Source: Candidatus Latescibacterota bacterium | Lineage (GTDB): Bacteria; Latescibacterota; UBA2968; UBA8231 | Assembly (NCBI GenBank): GCA_007136405.1 | Contig: SLHA01000021.1 | Location: 58,104-122,103 of the forward strand | Length of the DNA stretch: 64,000 bases | Direction of reading: 5' to 3' | Part shown: positions 16,688-26,662 of the stretch, piece after piece | Layout: every line of letters begins with the position of its first letter | Numbering within the stretch: position 1 is the first letter of the stretch | The notes under the pieces: model-generated | Database searches by the model: none | The model's input: the letters and a program-made list of their open reading frames with translations, nothing else | Told to the model about the DNA's origin: nothing | Translations under genes and position numbers: made by a program

Positions 16688-18031
16688 TCGCTGAAGCAAG
16701 CCGATCGTCTCGCAGTGTGGCGTATGCGGAAACAGGTCGACAGGAATCATCGTTCTGAGAGCGTATACCGTGCTGGTCAGCTCAGCGACATCCGCGGCCA
16801 TCGTCCTGGGATTGCACGAAACATAGAGCACATGCGGAACCTGCATGTCAAGCAGCGTCTCTTTGACCTTGGGATGCAGCCCGGCTCGCGGTGGATCGAC
16901 CACCACAAGATCGAATCCTCGACCATTCAATTCCGGCAGTGACGACTCCACGGTTCCGGCGATAAACGAGCAATTGGAGATACCGTTGCGCACCGCGTTG
17001 CGTCGCGCGTCTCCCACCGCGTCTTCGACGGATTCCACACCGCATATACCCTCCGCGTCCGCCGCCAGTTGCAAGCTGATGCCGCCGGCGCCACAATATA
17101 GATCGAGGATGCGCGCAGCGCCCATGTCGCGGGCCATCGAGGCAACCAGACGGTACAGGCGTTCCGCCTGGCGGGTATTCGTCTGCATGAACGAACGCGG
17201 AGATATCTCATAGAGCACTCCGTTACATCCATCCACGATCATACCCGAACCATGCAATACGAATTCAGCCTGGCCCAGGGCGACCTGAGCCTTGCCCTGG
17301 TGGAGGGTGACCACCCATGTGCTGATCTCAGGCACCTGAGCGATGACTTCCCGGGCCAGGTCAAGCACTCCCGCATGGGGATACTGTGCCACCACCAGAT
17401 TGACCATGATTTCGCCCGTAAACCGGCTTTGTCTGATGACCAGGAAACGAAGCAGCCCAGTGTGCATGCGCAGGTCGTACGGTGGCAGTTGAAGCAGCGT
17501 CGCATGGCGCCGCACGGCATCAACGATACGATTGGACAGGTCCGACTGCAGGCAACAGGCTTCTACATCGAACACCCGGTTGTACCGCCCTCTCAGGTGC
17601 AATCCGACCATGAGTTCGCCATTCTGGCCCGATGCAAACGAAAACTCCATTTTGTTTCGGTAATGGAATATCTCGTCACAGGGAACGATGTCATCGGGAT
17701 CCGCAAAAGTCAGCTCAGCATCGGATAGAGCAGAGAGGATCATCGTGTTCTTGAGGCACAACTGATCCCGATAGTCAAGGTTCTGCCATCGGCACCCGCC
17801 ACACAAGCCGAAATGCGCACAGCGCGGTTCAATGCGTCGAACTCCCGGCTCCATGATCTGCAGCAGGTGGCCGTCGAATCTGCCCTTGCGCTTACGTCCC
17901 AGTTGCACGCGGGCCCTATCACCCGGAACAGCACCCCGGATGGCTATCTGCCGACCATCCACCAGCGCCACTCCATCGGACTGGTCCGACAAGTGCTCGA
18001 CCCTGCAGGTGATCGTATCGCCTCTCTTCAC
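16682..18031 (-). CDS. rlmD: 23S rRNA (uracil-5-)-methyltransferase, RlmD type
   Basis: This 449-aa SAM-dependent RNA methyltransferase has an N-terminal TRAM domain and an iron-sulfur Cys cluster (CAHFGLCGGC). The methyltransferase fold has DLYCGAGGISL for SAM binding, DPPRAGLH, and the catalytic Cys in YVSCNPRT. RlmD methylates U1939 of 23S rRNA in E. coli; other members act on tRNA or U747, so the exact site is not certain. I set the start at GTG 18031, with AGGAG 6 nt upstream. The in-frame ATG at 18106 would start inside the terminator hairpin of the ribosomal cluster. Confidence 0.88.
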   Translation of the reverse strand: MKRGDTITCRVEHLSDQSDGVALVDGRQIAIRGAVPGDRARVQLGRKRKGRFDGHLLQIMEPGVRRIEPRCAHFGLCGGCRWQNLDYRDQLCLKNTMILSALSDAELTFADPDDIVPCDEIFHYRNKMEFSFASGQNGELMVGLHLRGRYNRVFDVEACCLQSDLSNRIVDAVRRHATLLQLPPYDLRMHTGLLRFLVIRQSRFTGEIMVNLVVAQYPHAGVLDLAREVIAQVPEISTWVVTLHQGKAQVALGQAEFVLHGSGMIVDGCNGVLYEISPRSFMQTNTRQAERLYRLVASMARDMGAARILDLYCGAGGISLQLAADAEGICGVESVEDAVGDARRNAVRNGISNCSFIAGTVESSLPELNGRGFDLVVVDPPRAGLHPKVKETLLDMQVPHVLYVSCNPRTMAADVAELTSTVYALRTMIPVDLFPHTPHCETIGLLQRC

Positions 18032-18073
18032 CTGGCTCTCCTGTTTCCCGGTACGACATGAACCGCAACTATG

Positions 18074-18110
18074 AATAACAAACGGGATGAAATGCCCGCA
18101 TTTCATCCCG
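18074..18110 (-). terminator. Intrinsic terminator of the ribosomal supercluster
   Basis: A perfect 12-bp stem (18083-18094 pairs with 18099-18110) with a 4-nt loop is followed on the minus strand by TTTGTTATT. It lies 66 nt after the rplQ stop and 43 nt before the rlmD start, so it ends the long ribosomal transcript. Confidence 0.92.
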
Positions 18111-18176
18111 TCGACTACTGCTGTTCAGCGTCAGCCCGAGGTCACCCCGGCCGGCTCGTACTGTCCGTGCGGTATC

Positions 18177-18602
18177 TCAACTGTCCGTGTCACCGGTGTC
18201 AGATGCACGGGGAGAGCTCTCGGCCTTGGGAGCTTTCCCTGAACCAGATCGGTCGACCAGTTCAATACAGCTGATCAGCGCCCCATCTCCACGACGCGGC
18301 CCCAGCTTGACGATCCGCGTATAACCGCCGTTGCGCCCCTTGTACCGCTCAGCCAATTCACCGAACAACTTGTCCACGATGCGTTTGTTGGGTATGGAGC
18401 GCAGAACCTGGCGGCGCGCATGCAGATCCTGACGCTTGCCAAACGTGATCATGCTCTCGGTGGTGCGGCGCAATTCCTTGGCCCGAACATCAGTGGTTTG
18501 AATCAATTCGTGATCCAGCAAGGACGCAACCATATTGGCCAATGTCGCTTTCCTGTGGGAACTGCGCCGTCCCAGCTTTGCCAACCTCTTGCCGTGTCGC
18601 AT
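18177..18602 (-). CDS. rplQ: 50S ribosomal protein L17
   Basis: The 141-aa protein opens [19 protein letters not shown], the diagnostic L17 start, and contains the NKRIVDKLF segment. It is a large-subunit protein near the exit tunnel. It is the last gene of the alpha set, 21 nt after rpoA and just before the cluster terminator. The last 20 residues form a hydrophilic Ser/Asp-rich tail beyond the core. Confidence 0.97.
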   Translation of the reverse strand: MRHGKRLAKLGRRSSHRKATLANMVASLLDHELIQTTDVRAKELRRTTESMITFGKRQDLHARRQVLRSIPNKRIVDKLFGELAERYKGRNGGYTRIVKLGPRRGDGALISCIELVDRSGSGKAPKAESSPRASDTGDTDS

Positions 18603-18623
18603 GTTGTCTCGACCTCTTCCCGG

Positions 18624-19640
18624 TCAGTATTCTTCTGCCAACGGATTTGCAACTTCCTCTTCTATATCTACATTCTCATACGGAGTCACGTCCATACCCC
18701 AACTGAGATCCAGTTGCTGGAGAACCTCCTCCAGTTCGTTCAGAGACTTGCGCCCGAAATTCCGGTATTTCAGCATCTCCGATTCCGACCGGCTGACCAG
18801 GTCCCGCAGATAGGTAATGCCAGCAGCCCGCAGACAGTTGGCTGAACGAACGGACAACTCCAGTTCATCCACAGGCGTGGCCAGCAATCTGGCAATCCTC
18901 TTGGTCTCCTCGTCCAGGGCCCTGTCTTCCGTATATACAGGGGTATCTTCGAAATTGATGAACAGCTCCATGTGCTGGTTGAGAATTCTGGCAGCCTGAG
19001 CGATCGCGTCCTCCGGGTGCAACGAACCATCCGTCCATAGTTGCATAGTCAGCCGATCATAGTCTGTTCTGCGACCGACTCTGGCGTATTCGGTGTCATA
19101 CTGAACCCGTAACACCGGTGAAAAGTTTGCATCCAGGGCGATCACCCCGACCGCTTGATCCGGAGCCCGGTTGTCTTCGGCAAAGACATACCCGCGGCCT
19201 TTGCCAACGGTGACCTCCATATGCAGTTCAGCGTCTTCGCCCAATGTTGCCACTAGGTGGTCGGTGTTGATTATCCGCACACTTGGATCAACATTGAAAT
19301 CACCACCGGTGAGTACGCCACTGCCAGACTTGTCGACGTGCAGTACACAGTCCTCTTCACCGTCATAGCGAATGGCCAATTCCTTCAAGTTGAGGATGAT
19401 TTCCGGCACATCCTCACGTAACCCGTCCACCACTGAGAATTCATGCTGCACACCTGCGATGCTTACGCGTTTGATGGCCGCCCCCTCGATTGAGGACATC
19501 AATATACGCCGCAATGCATGCCCCAGCGTTACCCCGAACCCCCTCTCCAGCGGCTGTACATCGAACTTCGCATAAGTCTCGCTCCGGCTGTCCTTTTCTA
19601 CCTCGACCAGCCGCGGCATCTGGAGACCTTCTAATTTCAT
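18624..19640 (-). CDS. rpoA: RNA polymerase alpha subunit
   Basis: The 338-aa protein contains the N-terminal assembly domain (PLERGFGVTLGHALRRILMSS) and the C-terminal DNA-contacting domain (LRDLVSRSESEMLKYRNFGRKS in substance). Alpha dimerises to start core polymerase assembly, and its C-terminal domain binds UP elements and activators. ATG 19640 was kept. ATG 19619 has the better-placed AAGG site and would remove seven residues. It is separated from rpsD by 266 nt, an unusually wide gap in this cluster. Confidence 0.97.
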   Translation of the reverse strand: MKLEGLQMPRLVEVEKDSRSETYAKFDVQPLERGFGVTLGHALRRILMSSIEGAAIKRVSIAGVQHEFSVVDGLREDVPEIILNLKELAIRYDGEEDCVLHVDKSGSGVLTGGDFNVDPSVRIINTDHLVATLGEDAELHMEVTVGKGRGYVFAEDNRAPDQAVGVIALDANFSPVLRVQYDTEYARVGRRTDYDRLTMQLWTDGSLHPEDAIAQAARILNQHMELFINFEDTPVYTEDRALDEETKRIARLLATPVDELELSVRSANCLRAAGITYLRDLVSRSESEMLKYRNFGRKSLNELEEVLQQLDLSWGMDVTPYENVDIEEEVANPLAEEY

Positions 19641-19906
19641 AGAACAAATAGCTCCCTGGACAATCCGGTTCTGGTGGCGCTCCCCGTGAGAAAACAGTTG
19701 GCGATACTACACCAGCGGCAAACAGCTCATAGTACACTGCTACGGTCAATCTCCGCTACACGCATCGAACCGGCAAACTGACGTCGATCAAAGCCAACCG
19801 TTTTCAGCGCTGCCTGCATGCCAATCAGCTCTGGACCCATGGTCTTGAGTAATCGGGAATCAACGACCTTGGTGCAGCAAGCTCCCCAGAGGATGCATGA
19901 CGCCCA
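19641..19906 (-). other. 266-bp gap between rpsD and rpoA
   Basis: Most neighbouring genes here are 0-40 nt apart or overlap. No convincing reading frame, promoter or terminator was found in this gap on either strand. In E. coli S4 represses the alpha operon through a structured mRNA, so a regulatory structure is possible, but none could be defined by eye. Confidence 0.4.
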
Positions 19907-20533
19907 TCACACTCTAGAGTAAAACTCGATGACGAGTTGTTCTTCGGCCACTGTAGGGATCTCTTCCCGTGTCGGTCTTTCGAGAACAGTTCCCGACAGA
20001 TTCACCTTGTCGACCGAGAGCCATGACACGACATCGCGTGTACGGCGCATGGATTCCTGAATGTATTCGAGCTTCCTGCTCTTTTCCCGCACCGCCACGA
20101 CATCGCCGGGGCGAGTCAGGTAAGCAGGAAAATTCACCCGGATCCCGTTCACGGTGACGTGTTTGTGCCGCAGTAGCTGCCGAGCCGCCTTGCGCGACGG
20201 CGCAAAACCCATGCGGAACACGATGTTGTCCAATCTACTCTCCAGCAGGCGCATGAGGTTTTCACCACTCACCCCTGGCACGCGGGTCGCCTCACGGTAA
20301 TATCCGCGGAACTGACCTTCGCGGATACCGTATATCCTGGCAAGCTGCTGTTTGGCGCGCAACTGCACGCTATAGTTGGATTGTTTGCGTCGCATACCCT
20401 GACCATGTTGCCCCGGACCGTAACTCCGGCGCTCGAAGGAACACTTTTCCAGGTTGCAACGCTCGCCTTTGAGGAACAGCTTGGCTCCTTCGCGGCGGCA
20501 AAATCGACAGCTGGGACCTGTATATCTGCTCAT
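19907..20533 (-). CDS. rpsD: 30S ribosomal protein S4, zinc-binding form
   Basis: The 208-aa S4 keeps the four N-terminal cysteines (Cys9, Cys12, Cys26, Cys31; SCRFCRREG then CNLEKC) that bind zinc in the C+ form. It then shows the S4 RNA-binding domain (ESRLDNIVFRMGFAPSRKAARQLL). S4 nucleates 30S assembly on 16S rRNA and in E. coli represses the alpha operon. It lies between rpsK and rpoA. Confidence 0.97.
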   Translation of the reverse strand: MSRYTGPSCRFCRREGAKLFLKGERCNLEKCSFERRSYGPGQHGQGMRRKQSNYSVQLRAKQQLARIYGIREGQFRGYYREATRVPGVSGENLMRLLESRLDNIVFRMGFAPSRKAARQLLRHKHVTVNGIRVNFPAYLTRPGDVVAVREKSRKLEYIQESMRRTRDVVSWLSVDKVNLSGTVLERPTREEIPTVAEEQLVIEFYSRV

Positions 20534-20548
20534 CGTCTACGTTCCCTC

Positions 20549-20941
20549 CTAGACCCGGCGACGCTTGGGAGGGCGGCATCCATTGTGGGGGATGGGCGTT
20601 ACATCCCGGATCATGGATATTTCGAGACCAGCACCCTGCAGAGCGCGAATGGCGGATTCCCTTCCCACTCCCGGCCCCTTGACCCAGACTTCCACCCGCC
20701 GAAGCCCCATATTCATCGCTTCCTGGGCAGCCCGTTCAGCGGCAATCTGACCGGCAAAGGGTGTTGACTTGCGGCTGCCCTTGATGCTCAACTTACCAGG
20801 TGTGGCCCAAGAGATCACATTCCCTTGCGTATCGGTCAACGTAATAATGGTGTTGTTGAAGGTCGCGAGTATATGCGCCACACCATTGGCTTCTACCTGC
20901 TTGGACTTCTTGCGCCTGCGGCGCCCTCTCTCTGGTGGCAA
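20549..20941 (-). CDS. rpsK: 30S ribosomal protein S11 (TTG start)
   Basis: S11 is identified by [35 protein letters not shown] and the C-terminal [16 protein letters not shown] set the start at TTG 20941, with ATAGG 5 nt upstream. This gives 130 aa, matching the usual 129, and a basic N terminus ([10 protein letters not shown]) before GVAHI. A GTG at 20983 would add 14 residues with no family counterpart. S11 shapes the platform of the 30S subunit. Confidence 0.93.
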   Translation of the reverse strand: MPPERGRRRRKKSKQVEANGVAHILATFNNTIITLTDTQGNVISWATPGKLSIKGSRKSTPFAGQIAAERAAQEAMNMGLRRVEVWVKGPGVGRESAIRALQGAGLEISMIRDVTPIPHNGCRPPKRRRV

Positions 20942-21010
20942 CTGACCTATCCCCCGTGCTGTGAGAACTGATGTAGGACACACCCCATCTTGACGTCAAG
21001 GAATTGACTG

Positions 21011-21394
21011 CTACCTGGGTGCAGGCGCGCGTTTCTTGCCTGCTATAGCCCTTCTGGGCCCCTTTCGTGTACGTGCATTGGTCTTGGTGCGCTGACCATT
21101 TGCCGGTAGACCGCGGCGATGCCTCAGTCCACGATAGCACCCGACATCCATCAGCCGCTTGATGTTCATGTTCACTTCGCCACGCAGGCTTCCTTCCACC
21201 TTGAAGCTGGTCTCGATGATACCGCGCAGCTGATTCACCTGGTCTTCGTTCAGCGCGTTGATCCGAGTCTGGGGATCGATCTGCGCCTGACCGACGATAC
21301 GTTCAGCCGTACTCACACCGATTCCATAGATGTACGTCAGCCCAACGGCCACGCGCTTGTCACGTGGAAGGTCTACTCCAGCGATACGTGCCAA
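21011..21394 (-). CDS. rpsM: 30S ribosomal protein S13
   Basis: The 127-aa protein begins [30 protein letters not shown] and contains the highly conserved [18 protein letters not shown] segment, whose tail reaches tRNA in the P site. It is the first gene of the alpha set, 12 nt after rpmJ. Confidence 0.97.
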   Translation of the reverse strand: MARIAGVDLPRDKRVAVGLTYIYGIGVSTAERIVGQAQIDPQTRINALNEDQVNQLRGIIETSFKVEGSLRGEVNMNIKRLMDVGCYRGLRHRRGLPANGQRTKTNARTRKGPRRAIAGKKRAPAPR

Positions 21395-21406
21395 TGGCCT
21401 CGCTCC

Positions 21407-21523
21407 TTAGCCTTGTCTCTGTTTGTGTCTTGGATTTCTCTTGCAAATCACGCGCACCACACCATGGCGTCGAATGATTATGCATTCTGAACAGCGCTTA
21501 CCAACGGAAGCCCTTACTCTCAC
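21407..21523 (-). CDS. rpmJ: 50S ribosomal protein L36
   Basis: A 38-aa frame starts at GTG 21523 and reads [19 protein letters not shown] and onward to [11 protein letters not shown]. The zinc ligands Cys11, Cys14, Cys27 and His33 are all present, so this is the zinc-binding form. GGAG lies 7 nt before the GTG. It sits directly between secY and rpsM as in E. coli, with no adk, map or infA in between. Confidence 0.96.
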   Translation of the reverse strand: MRVRASVGKRCSECIIIRRHGVVRVICKRNPRHKQRQG

Positions 21524-21549
21524 GATATTACTCCAATCTCCTTGCCCAC

Positions 21550-22884
21550 TTACCGACGCCCCCGGATTTTTCCACCCTTCATGAAGCCTTCGTAATGCCG
21601 GGTCATCAACTGCGACTCGATCTGTTGCAGCGTATCCAGGGCCACACCGACTACGATCAACAGCCCCGTGCCTCCGAAGAAGCGTGAAAATGCTGCGGTC
21701 ACGTTGAAATGCTGGCTCACAAAGAAAGGAAAAATAGCCACCGCGGCCAATGCTATGGCTCCGGGCAGAGTGATACGGGTCATGATACGGTCTATGTATT
21801 GTGCCGTACGCTTGCCTGGCCGCACTCCCGGTATGAAACCGCCATGCTTCTTCATATTATCCGCAAGTTGATTCGGATCCATGACGATGGCGGTATAAAA
21901 ATAAGTAAAAAAGATGATCATCAACGCAAATGCCACCCAGTACACCAGCGAGGTTGTCGCAAAGAAACCACCCAGGGTCTGCATGACCTCGCTATCAGGA
22001 AACAGTGTCGTGACGGTACCCGGCAGAAACATGATCGACTGGGCGAAAATGATGGGTATCACGCCGGCCTGGTTGATACGCAGTGGAATGGTGGACGTTT
22101 GCCCGCCATATACCCTGCGACCGACCACTCGTTTTGCGTACTGGACCGGAATCTTGCGCTGCCCCTGAATCATCAGAATCACGAACGCAACCACGGCGAA
22201 CATCAAGGCAACGAGGAAAATCTGCTCGATGAGATTCTTGCCGTGCCCGCGGTTGATCAGATAATGGTGCCATTCACTACGAATCGCAAACGGCAGTTCG
22301 GCAACGATGCCGATAAATATGATCAGCGAAATGCCATTACCGATTCCACGCTCGGTAATCTGCTCACCCAGCCACATGATGAAGATGGTACCGGTAGTGA
22401 TGGTGAGAACCGTTTGAAGTGTGAAGCCGATACCGGGGCTGCTTACGGCAGGATTGCCTGTGGCCGGGCCCGTGATGGTGGTCAGGAAAAAGCTCACACC
22501 ATAGGATTGCGCGACAGCCAGAAATACGGTTCCATAGCGCGTATACTGGGTAATCTTCTTACGTCCCTCTTCGCCCTCCCGTTGCAGCTTCTGGAAGTAC
22601 GGAATGGCTGCCCCCAAGAGCTGCAAGATAATCGATGCGCTGATGTAAGGCATGATACCCAAAGCGAATATCGTACCTCGCGTAAACGCACCACCGACGA
22701 ACATGTCATAGATCCCGAAAAGTGTATGCCCCGCGCCGGCGAAATACTCTCGCAGCACCGTGACATCCACTCCGGGAACCGTGATTTGCCCGCCAACCCG
22801 GTACACGACAAGCAGTCCCACGGTGAACAGGATTCTTCGCCGCAGATCCGGGATTTTGAGGCAATTGAGGAAAGTATGCAACAA
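21550..22884 (-). CDS. secY: Protein translocase subunit SecY
   Basis: The 444-aa membrane protein has about ten hydrophobic segments. Family segments seen are [30 protein letters not shown] and the C-terminal [19 protein letters not shown] loop. It forms the SecYEG channel together with SecE, whose gene is at 46.9 kb in the same cluster. It starts one base after the rplO stop. Confidence 0.97.
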   Translation of the reverse strand: MLHTFLNCLKIPDLRRRILFTVGLLVVYRVGGQITVPGVDVTVLREYFAGAGHTLFGIYDMFVGGAFTRGTIFALGIMPYISASIILQLLGAAIPYFQKLQREGEEGRKKITQYTRYGTVFLAVAQSYGVSFFLTTITGPATGNPAVSSPGIGFTLQTVLTITTGTIFIMWLGEQITERGIGNGISLIIFIGIVAELPFAIRSEWHHYLINRGHGKNLIEQIFLVALMFAVVAFVILMIQGQRKIPVQYAKRVVGRRVYGGQTSTIPLRINQAGVIPIIFAQSIMFLPGTVTTLFPDSEVMQTLGGFFATTSLVYWVAFALMIIFFTYFYTAIVMDPNQLADNMKKHGGFIPGVRPGKRTAQYIDRIMTRITLPGAIALAAVAIFPFFVSQHFNVTAAFSRFFGGTGLLIVVGVALDTLQQIESQLMTRHYEGFMKGGKIRGRR

Positions 22885-22885
22885 T

Positions 22886-23335
22886 TCAGATCACCTCGGC
22901 CTTGCCGCCAGCAGCTTCCAATTTGCTGACAGCTGATTCGGAAAAGGCATGTGCCCTGACTGTGACACTACGTCTGATGTCCCCGTATGCGAGTACCTTG
23001 ACCGGTGCTTCCGCTTTCTTGACCAAGCCTGCACGCATGAGTTCATCCGGCCCGATCTCGCCCTCCAACTCCCGTGCCTCAAGGTCACCTAGATTGACGA
23101 TCTGGTAAACCTGTCGGAAACCGTAATTGGAGAAACCGATTTTCGGTAGATGGCGATATGTGGCCATCTGTCCACCCTCAAAACCCGTCCGGTTTCCTCG
23201 CCTGGCTCCCGAACGGGAACGCTGTCCCTTGTGCCCCTTGCCGGCGGTCTTGCCCGTGCCGGAGCCACTTCCCTGACCAAGCCGCTTGCTGTTCCGGCTG
23301 ACGCCGGCCGGACGTCTTATTCCCCCTAACCGCAT
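22886..23335 (-). CDS. rplO: 50S ribosomal protein L15
   Basis: The 149-aa protein has the Gly/Arg-rich N-terminal half ([38 protein letters not shown]) that threads into 23S rRNA, followed by the globular end. It overlaps the rpmD 3' end by 10 nt. Confidence 0.97.
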   Translation of the reverse strand: MRLGGIRRPAGVSRNSKRLGQGSGSGTGKTAGKGHKGQRSRSGARRGNRTGFEGGQMATYRHLPKIGFSNYGFRQVYQIVNLGDLEARELEGEIGPDELMRAGLVKKAEAPVKVLAYGDIRRSVTVRAHAFSESAVSKLEAAGGKAEVI

Positions 23336-23532
23336 GTCTGCGTATCCTCACTATCTGCCAGTTCCTCAACGTCGACCAGATGGCTGACTTTGGCCACCAT
23401 TCCACGTATCTGAGGAGTATCTGTATGAACGACCTGTTGATTCGGCTTGCGCAGCCCCAAGGCCCGGACGGTAGCCTTCTGGTCTTTCGGCCGGTTTATG
23501 GTGCTGCGTCGCTGCGTGATCTTCAGCTTCAT
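23326..23532 (-). CDS. rpmD: 50S ribosomal protein L30
   Basis: The 68-aa protein contains [20 protein letters not shown] and [20 protein letters not shown], typical of bacterial L30. The start at ATG 23532 gives MKLKITQ; seven further codons in frame upstream were left out as not family-like. It overlaps rplO. Confidence 0.95.
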   Translation of the reverse strand: MKLKITQRRSTINRPKDQKATVRALGLRKPNQQVVHTDTPQIRGMVAKVSHLVDVEELADSEDTQTCG

Positions 23533-23545
23533 CGGCGCCTTCTCC

Positions 23546-24052
23546 TCATCCACGCAGAGTTTCTGGTTCGACCCCTCGGACTTCGGCGACGGAATCTATG
23601 TCACGCATACGCGTCAGGGCTTCCATCGTGGCCTTGACCGTGTTCTGGGGATTGTTCGAACCCAGAGACTTGGTGAGTATGTCACGCACGCCGGCCATTT
23701 CCAGGACGATCCGGATCCCTCCCCCGGCGATCACGCCGGTTCCAGCCGAGGCCGGTCGGAACATGACCCTGGCGGCACCGAATCTGCCGATGCTTTCATG
23801 CGGTATGGTGCCATCGACCAGCGCTATGCGGACGATATTCTTGCGGGCAGCCTCGGTACCTTTACGGATGGCCTCCGCTATCTCCCCGGCCTTTCCGGTG
23901 CCGACACCCACGTGTCCGTTTCGGTCACCAACCACCACTAGGGCATTGAAGCTGAAACGCCGGCCGCCCTTGCGTACGTGCGACACGCGTTTGATGCTGT
24001 TCTGGACGACTACTTCGCTCAGGTCCATGCTGCTGGGGTCCAAATTGGCCAC
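23546..24052 (-). CDS. rpsE: 30S ribosomal protein S5
   Basis: The 168-aa protein shows [20 protein letters not shown] and [17 protein letters not shown] in the N-terminal dsRNA-binding-like domain, and [16 protein letters not shown]5 acts in decoding accuracy and helicase activity of the 30S entry channel. Confidence 0.97.
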   Translation of the reverse strand: MANLDPSSMDLSEVVVQNSIKRVSHVRKGGRRFSFNALVVVGDRNGHVGVGTGKAGEIAEAIRKGTEAARKNIVRIALVDGTIPHESIGRFGAARVMFRPASAGTGVIAGGGIRIVLEMAGVRDILTKSLGSNNPQNTVKATMEALTRMRDIDSVAEVRGVEPETLRG

Positions 24053-24068
24053 AGACTAACCCTCTCCT

Positions 24069-24443
24069 CTAGAATTTGAGCCCGCCTTCACGGGCCCCTT
24101 CAGCAACTGCTTTGACGATACCGTGAAACCGAAAACCGCCACGGTCGAACACCACCTGCTCGATACCCTTCTCACGGGCCTTCGCGGCCAGCCGTATACC
24201 GACTTCGTGTCCCTGCGCGACCCTGTTGTCGAACTTCGTGTCACGCAGCTCCGCGGCCAGGGTCGACAGCCCGACGAGCGAATGCCCAACGGAGTCGTCG
24301 ATGATCTGCGCCTCGATGTTGCGCAGGCTGCGGTGCACTACAAGACGGGGTCTGGCCGTGGTGCCATGAAGCGCTTTGCGTATGCGATGTCTCCGCCGCT
24401 CACGCCGCTCTCTCCGGGCCTTCAAGTGTTTCTTGTCTTTCAT
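24069..24443 (-). CDS. rplR: 50S ribosomal protein L18
   Basis: The 124-aa protein carries a basic N terminus (RRERRRHRIRKALHGT), the segment RPRLVVHRSLRNIEAQIID and the conserved FDRGGFRFHGIVKAVAEGAR end. L18 binds 5S rRNA. It starts 4 nt after the rplF stop. Confidence 0.97.
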   Translation of the reverse strand: MKDKKHLKARRERRERRRHRIRKALHGTTARPRLVVHRSLRNIEAQIIDDSVGHSLVGLSTLAAELRDTKFDNRVAQGHEVGIRLAAKAREKGIEQVVFDRGGFRFHGIVKAVAEGAREGGLKF

Positions 24444-24447
24444 CGGA

Positions 24448-25005
24448 TTAACCTACCGCCGTCTTTCCGGCCTTCCAGTGGATGACTTCGTTTTCGTAAC
24501 GTATCCCCTTGCCTTTATAGGGCTCTGGCTTGCGTGTCTGGCGGATATCAGCCGCAGCTTGACCTACTTGCTGCTTATCGATACCACTGACCACGATACG
24601 CGCCTGGGCTCCTCCCTGCGGATTCTCCAAAACAACCTGTATACCCTCCGGAACCTGATACACCACGGGCTGGGAAAAACCCACATGCAGGGTCAACTGT
24701 TGCCCCTGAGCCTCGGCCCGGTATCCCACCCCGAAAACATCCAGCCGCCGCTGAAAACCCTCTGTGACACCCTTAACTGCATTGGCCACCAGCGTGCGAA
24801 TCAGTCCGTGCAGGGCACGCACCCGTTTCTCCTCGGATTTCCTCACTACCCGCACCTGCCGCTCGTCTATCACAATATCCAGCAATCTGGCATCGTACGG
24901 AACCCCAAGACCTCCTTTGGGGCCGGACACGTCGACCATCCCGTCCCCGCAGGTGACCTCGACCCCTGCAGGCTTCTCTATCGGCAACAACCCTACTCGT
25001 GACAC
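24448..25005 (-). CDS. rplF: 50S ribosomal protein L6 (GTG start)
   Basis: The 185-aa protein reads VSRVGLLPIEKPAGVEV at the N terminus and contains the two L6 alpha-beta repeats, with KGVTEGFQRRLDVFGVGYRA and the C-terminal KPEPYKGKGIRYENE. The start is GTG 25005, with GGGGGA about 8 nt upstream. The frame is open for 25 more codons upstream, but these overlap the end of rpsH and are not L6-like. Confidence 0.96.
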   Translation of the reverse strand: MSRVGLLPIEKPAGVEVTCGDGMVDVSGPKGGLGVPYDARLLDIVIDERQVRVVRKSEEKRVRALHGLIRTLVANAVKGVTEGFQRRLDVFGVGYRAEAQGQQLTLHVGFSQPVVYQVPEGIQVVLENPQGGAQARIVVSGIDKQQVGQAAADIRQTRKPEPYKGKGIRYENEVIHWKAGKTAVG

Positions 25006-25027
25006 GCGTATATTCCCCCTGAGTTCT

Positions 25028-25426
25028 TTACCAGACCCTGCAGAGAATCTCTCCGCCGACTCCCGCACGTCTGGCCTCACGATCCGTCATGACGCCCCGG
25101 GAAGTGGACATGATAGTTATTCCCAGGCCGCGCAGCACACGCGGTAGTTTTGACTTACCGGCATACCGGCGCAGGCCTGGACGACTGGCGCGCTGAATCC
25201 CCTGAATCAGACTCTTGTTGGACTTATCGTAGCGGAGATAGAGCCGCAGAACGCCTTGTTTATCATCCGCGATGACCGCAAAATTCTCGATAAACCGGTT
25301 CTCCGCCAGGACACGGGCGATTTCCCGCTTGATATTTGAGGCTGGAACATCCACACGTCGGTGGCTGGCGTGGCTTGCATTGCGCACCCGCGTCAGCATA
25401 TCGGCGATGGGGTCGGTCATGCTCAT
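25028..25426 (-). CDS. rpsH: 30S ribosomal protein S8
   Basis: The 132-aa protein starts MSMTDPIADMLTRVRNASHA and ends with RGLGITIMSTSRGVMTDREAR, the S8 signature. S8 binds helix 21 of 16S rRNA and in E. coli represses the spc operon. An ATG two codons in (25420) is an equal alternative start. Confidence 0.97.
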   Translation of the reverse strand: MSMTDPIADMLTRVRNASHASHRRVDVPASNIKREIARVLAENRFIENFAVIADDKQGVLRLYLRYDKSNKSLIQGIQRASRPGLRRYAGKSKLPRVLRGLGITIMSTSRGVMTDREARRAGVGGEILCRVW

Positions 25427-25454
25427 ATGATCCTACTTCCCTCGAGATTCCAGG

Positions 25455-25640
25455 TTACCAGCTAGCCTTGATTATACCAGGGATCTCCCCACGCAGGGCA
25501 AGCTCCCGAAAGCAGATGCGACAAAGGCCGAATTTTCGATACACAGCGCGTGGACGCCCACATCGCTGGCACCGGGTATATTGACGAACCTTGAACTTTG
25601 CTTTGCGTTCCGCCTTAATGATAAGGCATTTCTTGGGCAT
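25455..25640 (-). CDS. rpsN: 30S ribosomal protein S14, zinc-binding short form
   Basis: At 61 aa this is the short, zinc-binding S14. The ligands are Cys24, Cys27, Cys40 and Cys43 ([22 protein letters not shown]). The end is [11 protein letters not shown], as expected. The gene lies between rplE and rpsH. Confidence 0.97.
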   Translation of the reverse strand: MPKKCLIIKAERKAKFKVRQYTRCQRCGRPRAVYRKFGLCRICFRELALRGEIPGIIKASW

Positions 25641-25663
25641 GATGGTCTCCGTTTGGGTCCGGC

Positions 25664-26209
25664 TCAGTTCTGGCTGAAGGGTATGCCCAGCAACCGGAGC
25701 AACACAAGTGCTTCCTCGTCGGTCCGGGCGGATGTCACCATGGTGACATTCATACCGCGAACCTGGTCGATCTTGTCGTAGTTCATCTCCGGAAAAATGA
25801 CCTGCTCACGCAGCCCCATGTTGAAGTTCCCGCGTCCATCGAAGCTCTTAGGCGAGACTCCCCGAAAATCCCTTACCTGTGGCAAAGCGAAGCTCACCAG
25901 ACGATCCAGGAAGTCGTACATGCGCTCACCCCTCAGCGTCACCATACAACCCACCGCCATGCCGGCTCGCAATTTGAAATTGGAGATCGACTTGGTGGAC
26001 CTGCGCAGAGCAGGTTTCTGGCCGGTGATCATCTGCAGGTCGGCGATCGAATTCTCCAACTGCTTGGGATCCTGCACAGCGTCGCCAACGCCCATATTGA
26101 TCACAATTTTTTCCAGACGAGGAACCTCCATCGGGTTCGCGTACCCAAAACGCTCACGCATAGCCGCGATCACATCAGTTTCGTAGAATCCCTTAAGTCT
26201 GCTAGCCAT
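25664..26209 (-). CDS. rplE: 50S ribosomal protein L5
   Basis: The 181-aa protein contains [36 protein letters not shown] and [19 protein letters not shown] segments of L5, a 5S rRNA-binding protein. I used ATG 26209, giving [15 protein letters not shown] five codons upstream lies closer to the rplX stop and is possible. Confidence 0.96.
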   Translation of the reverse strand: MASRLKGFYETDVIAAMRERFGYANPMEVPRLEKIVINMGVGDAVQDPKQLENSIADLQMITGQKPALRRSTKSISNFKLRAGMAVGCMVTLRGERMYDFLDRLVSFALPQVRDFRGVSPKSFDGRGNFNMGLREQVIFPEMNYDKIDQVRGMNVTMVTSARTDEEALVLLRLLGIPFSQN

Positions 26210-26228
26210 CGGCTCTCTACTCACTCTC

Positions 26229-26546
26229 TCACTGGGTATCGATCATCTCGCCGCTGCGGGCCGATATGCGGACAGACCCGCCATCCTCGAGCCTTCGGTG
26301 GCGCACCCTTGTTTTTTTGTCGGTCTGAGGGCAAACAAGCATAACATTGGATACGTGGATAGGGGCCTCGCGTTCCATGATGCCTCCCTGTGGATCACGG
26401 GCGCTGGGACGCGTATGATGCTTGCGCATGTTGACTCCTTCCACGATCACCCGCTGCCGATCTCTCAATACGCTGAGAACGGGCGCTCTGTGCCCCTTGT
26501 CATTGCCACTGATGACTTCTACGGTGTCGCCTTTGCGTATGTCCAT
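26229..26546 (-). CDS. rplX: 50S ribosomal protein L24
   Basis: The 105-aa protein has the KOW motif ([20 protein letters not shown]) and [15 protein letters not shown]24 starts 50S assembly. The spacing to rplN is 116 nt, wider than usual for the cluster, with nothing recognisable in it. Confidence 0.97.
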   Translation of the reverse strand: MDIRKGDTVEVISGNDKGHRAPVLSVLRDRQRVIVEGVNMRKHHTRPSARDPQGGIMEREAPIHVSNVMLVCPQTDKKTRVRHRRLEDGGSVRISARSGEMIDTQ

Positions 26547-26662
26547 TGTGCGACCTTCCTCACCAGACTGCCTGCCTGGACCATGTTGGATGCGTATGCT
26601 TGGTACGGACTTGACATCGAGCCTGAACGCCCCGTTGGGTAATGGCCCCAGGCACGCTCCGA

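Noticed and set aside
17239..17523. Short Trp/Arg-rich frames inside rlmD and other genes
   Set aside because: Out-of-frame readings of conserved genes with unnatural composition.
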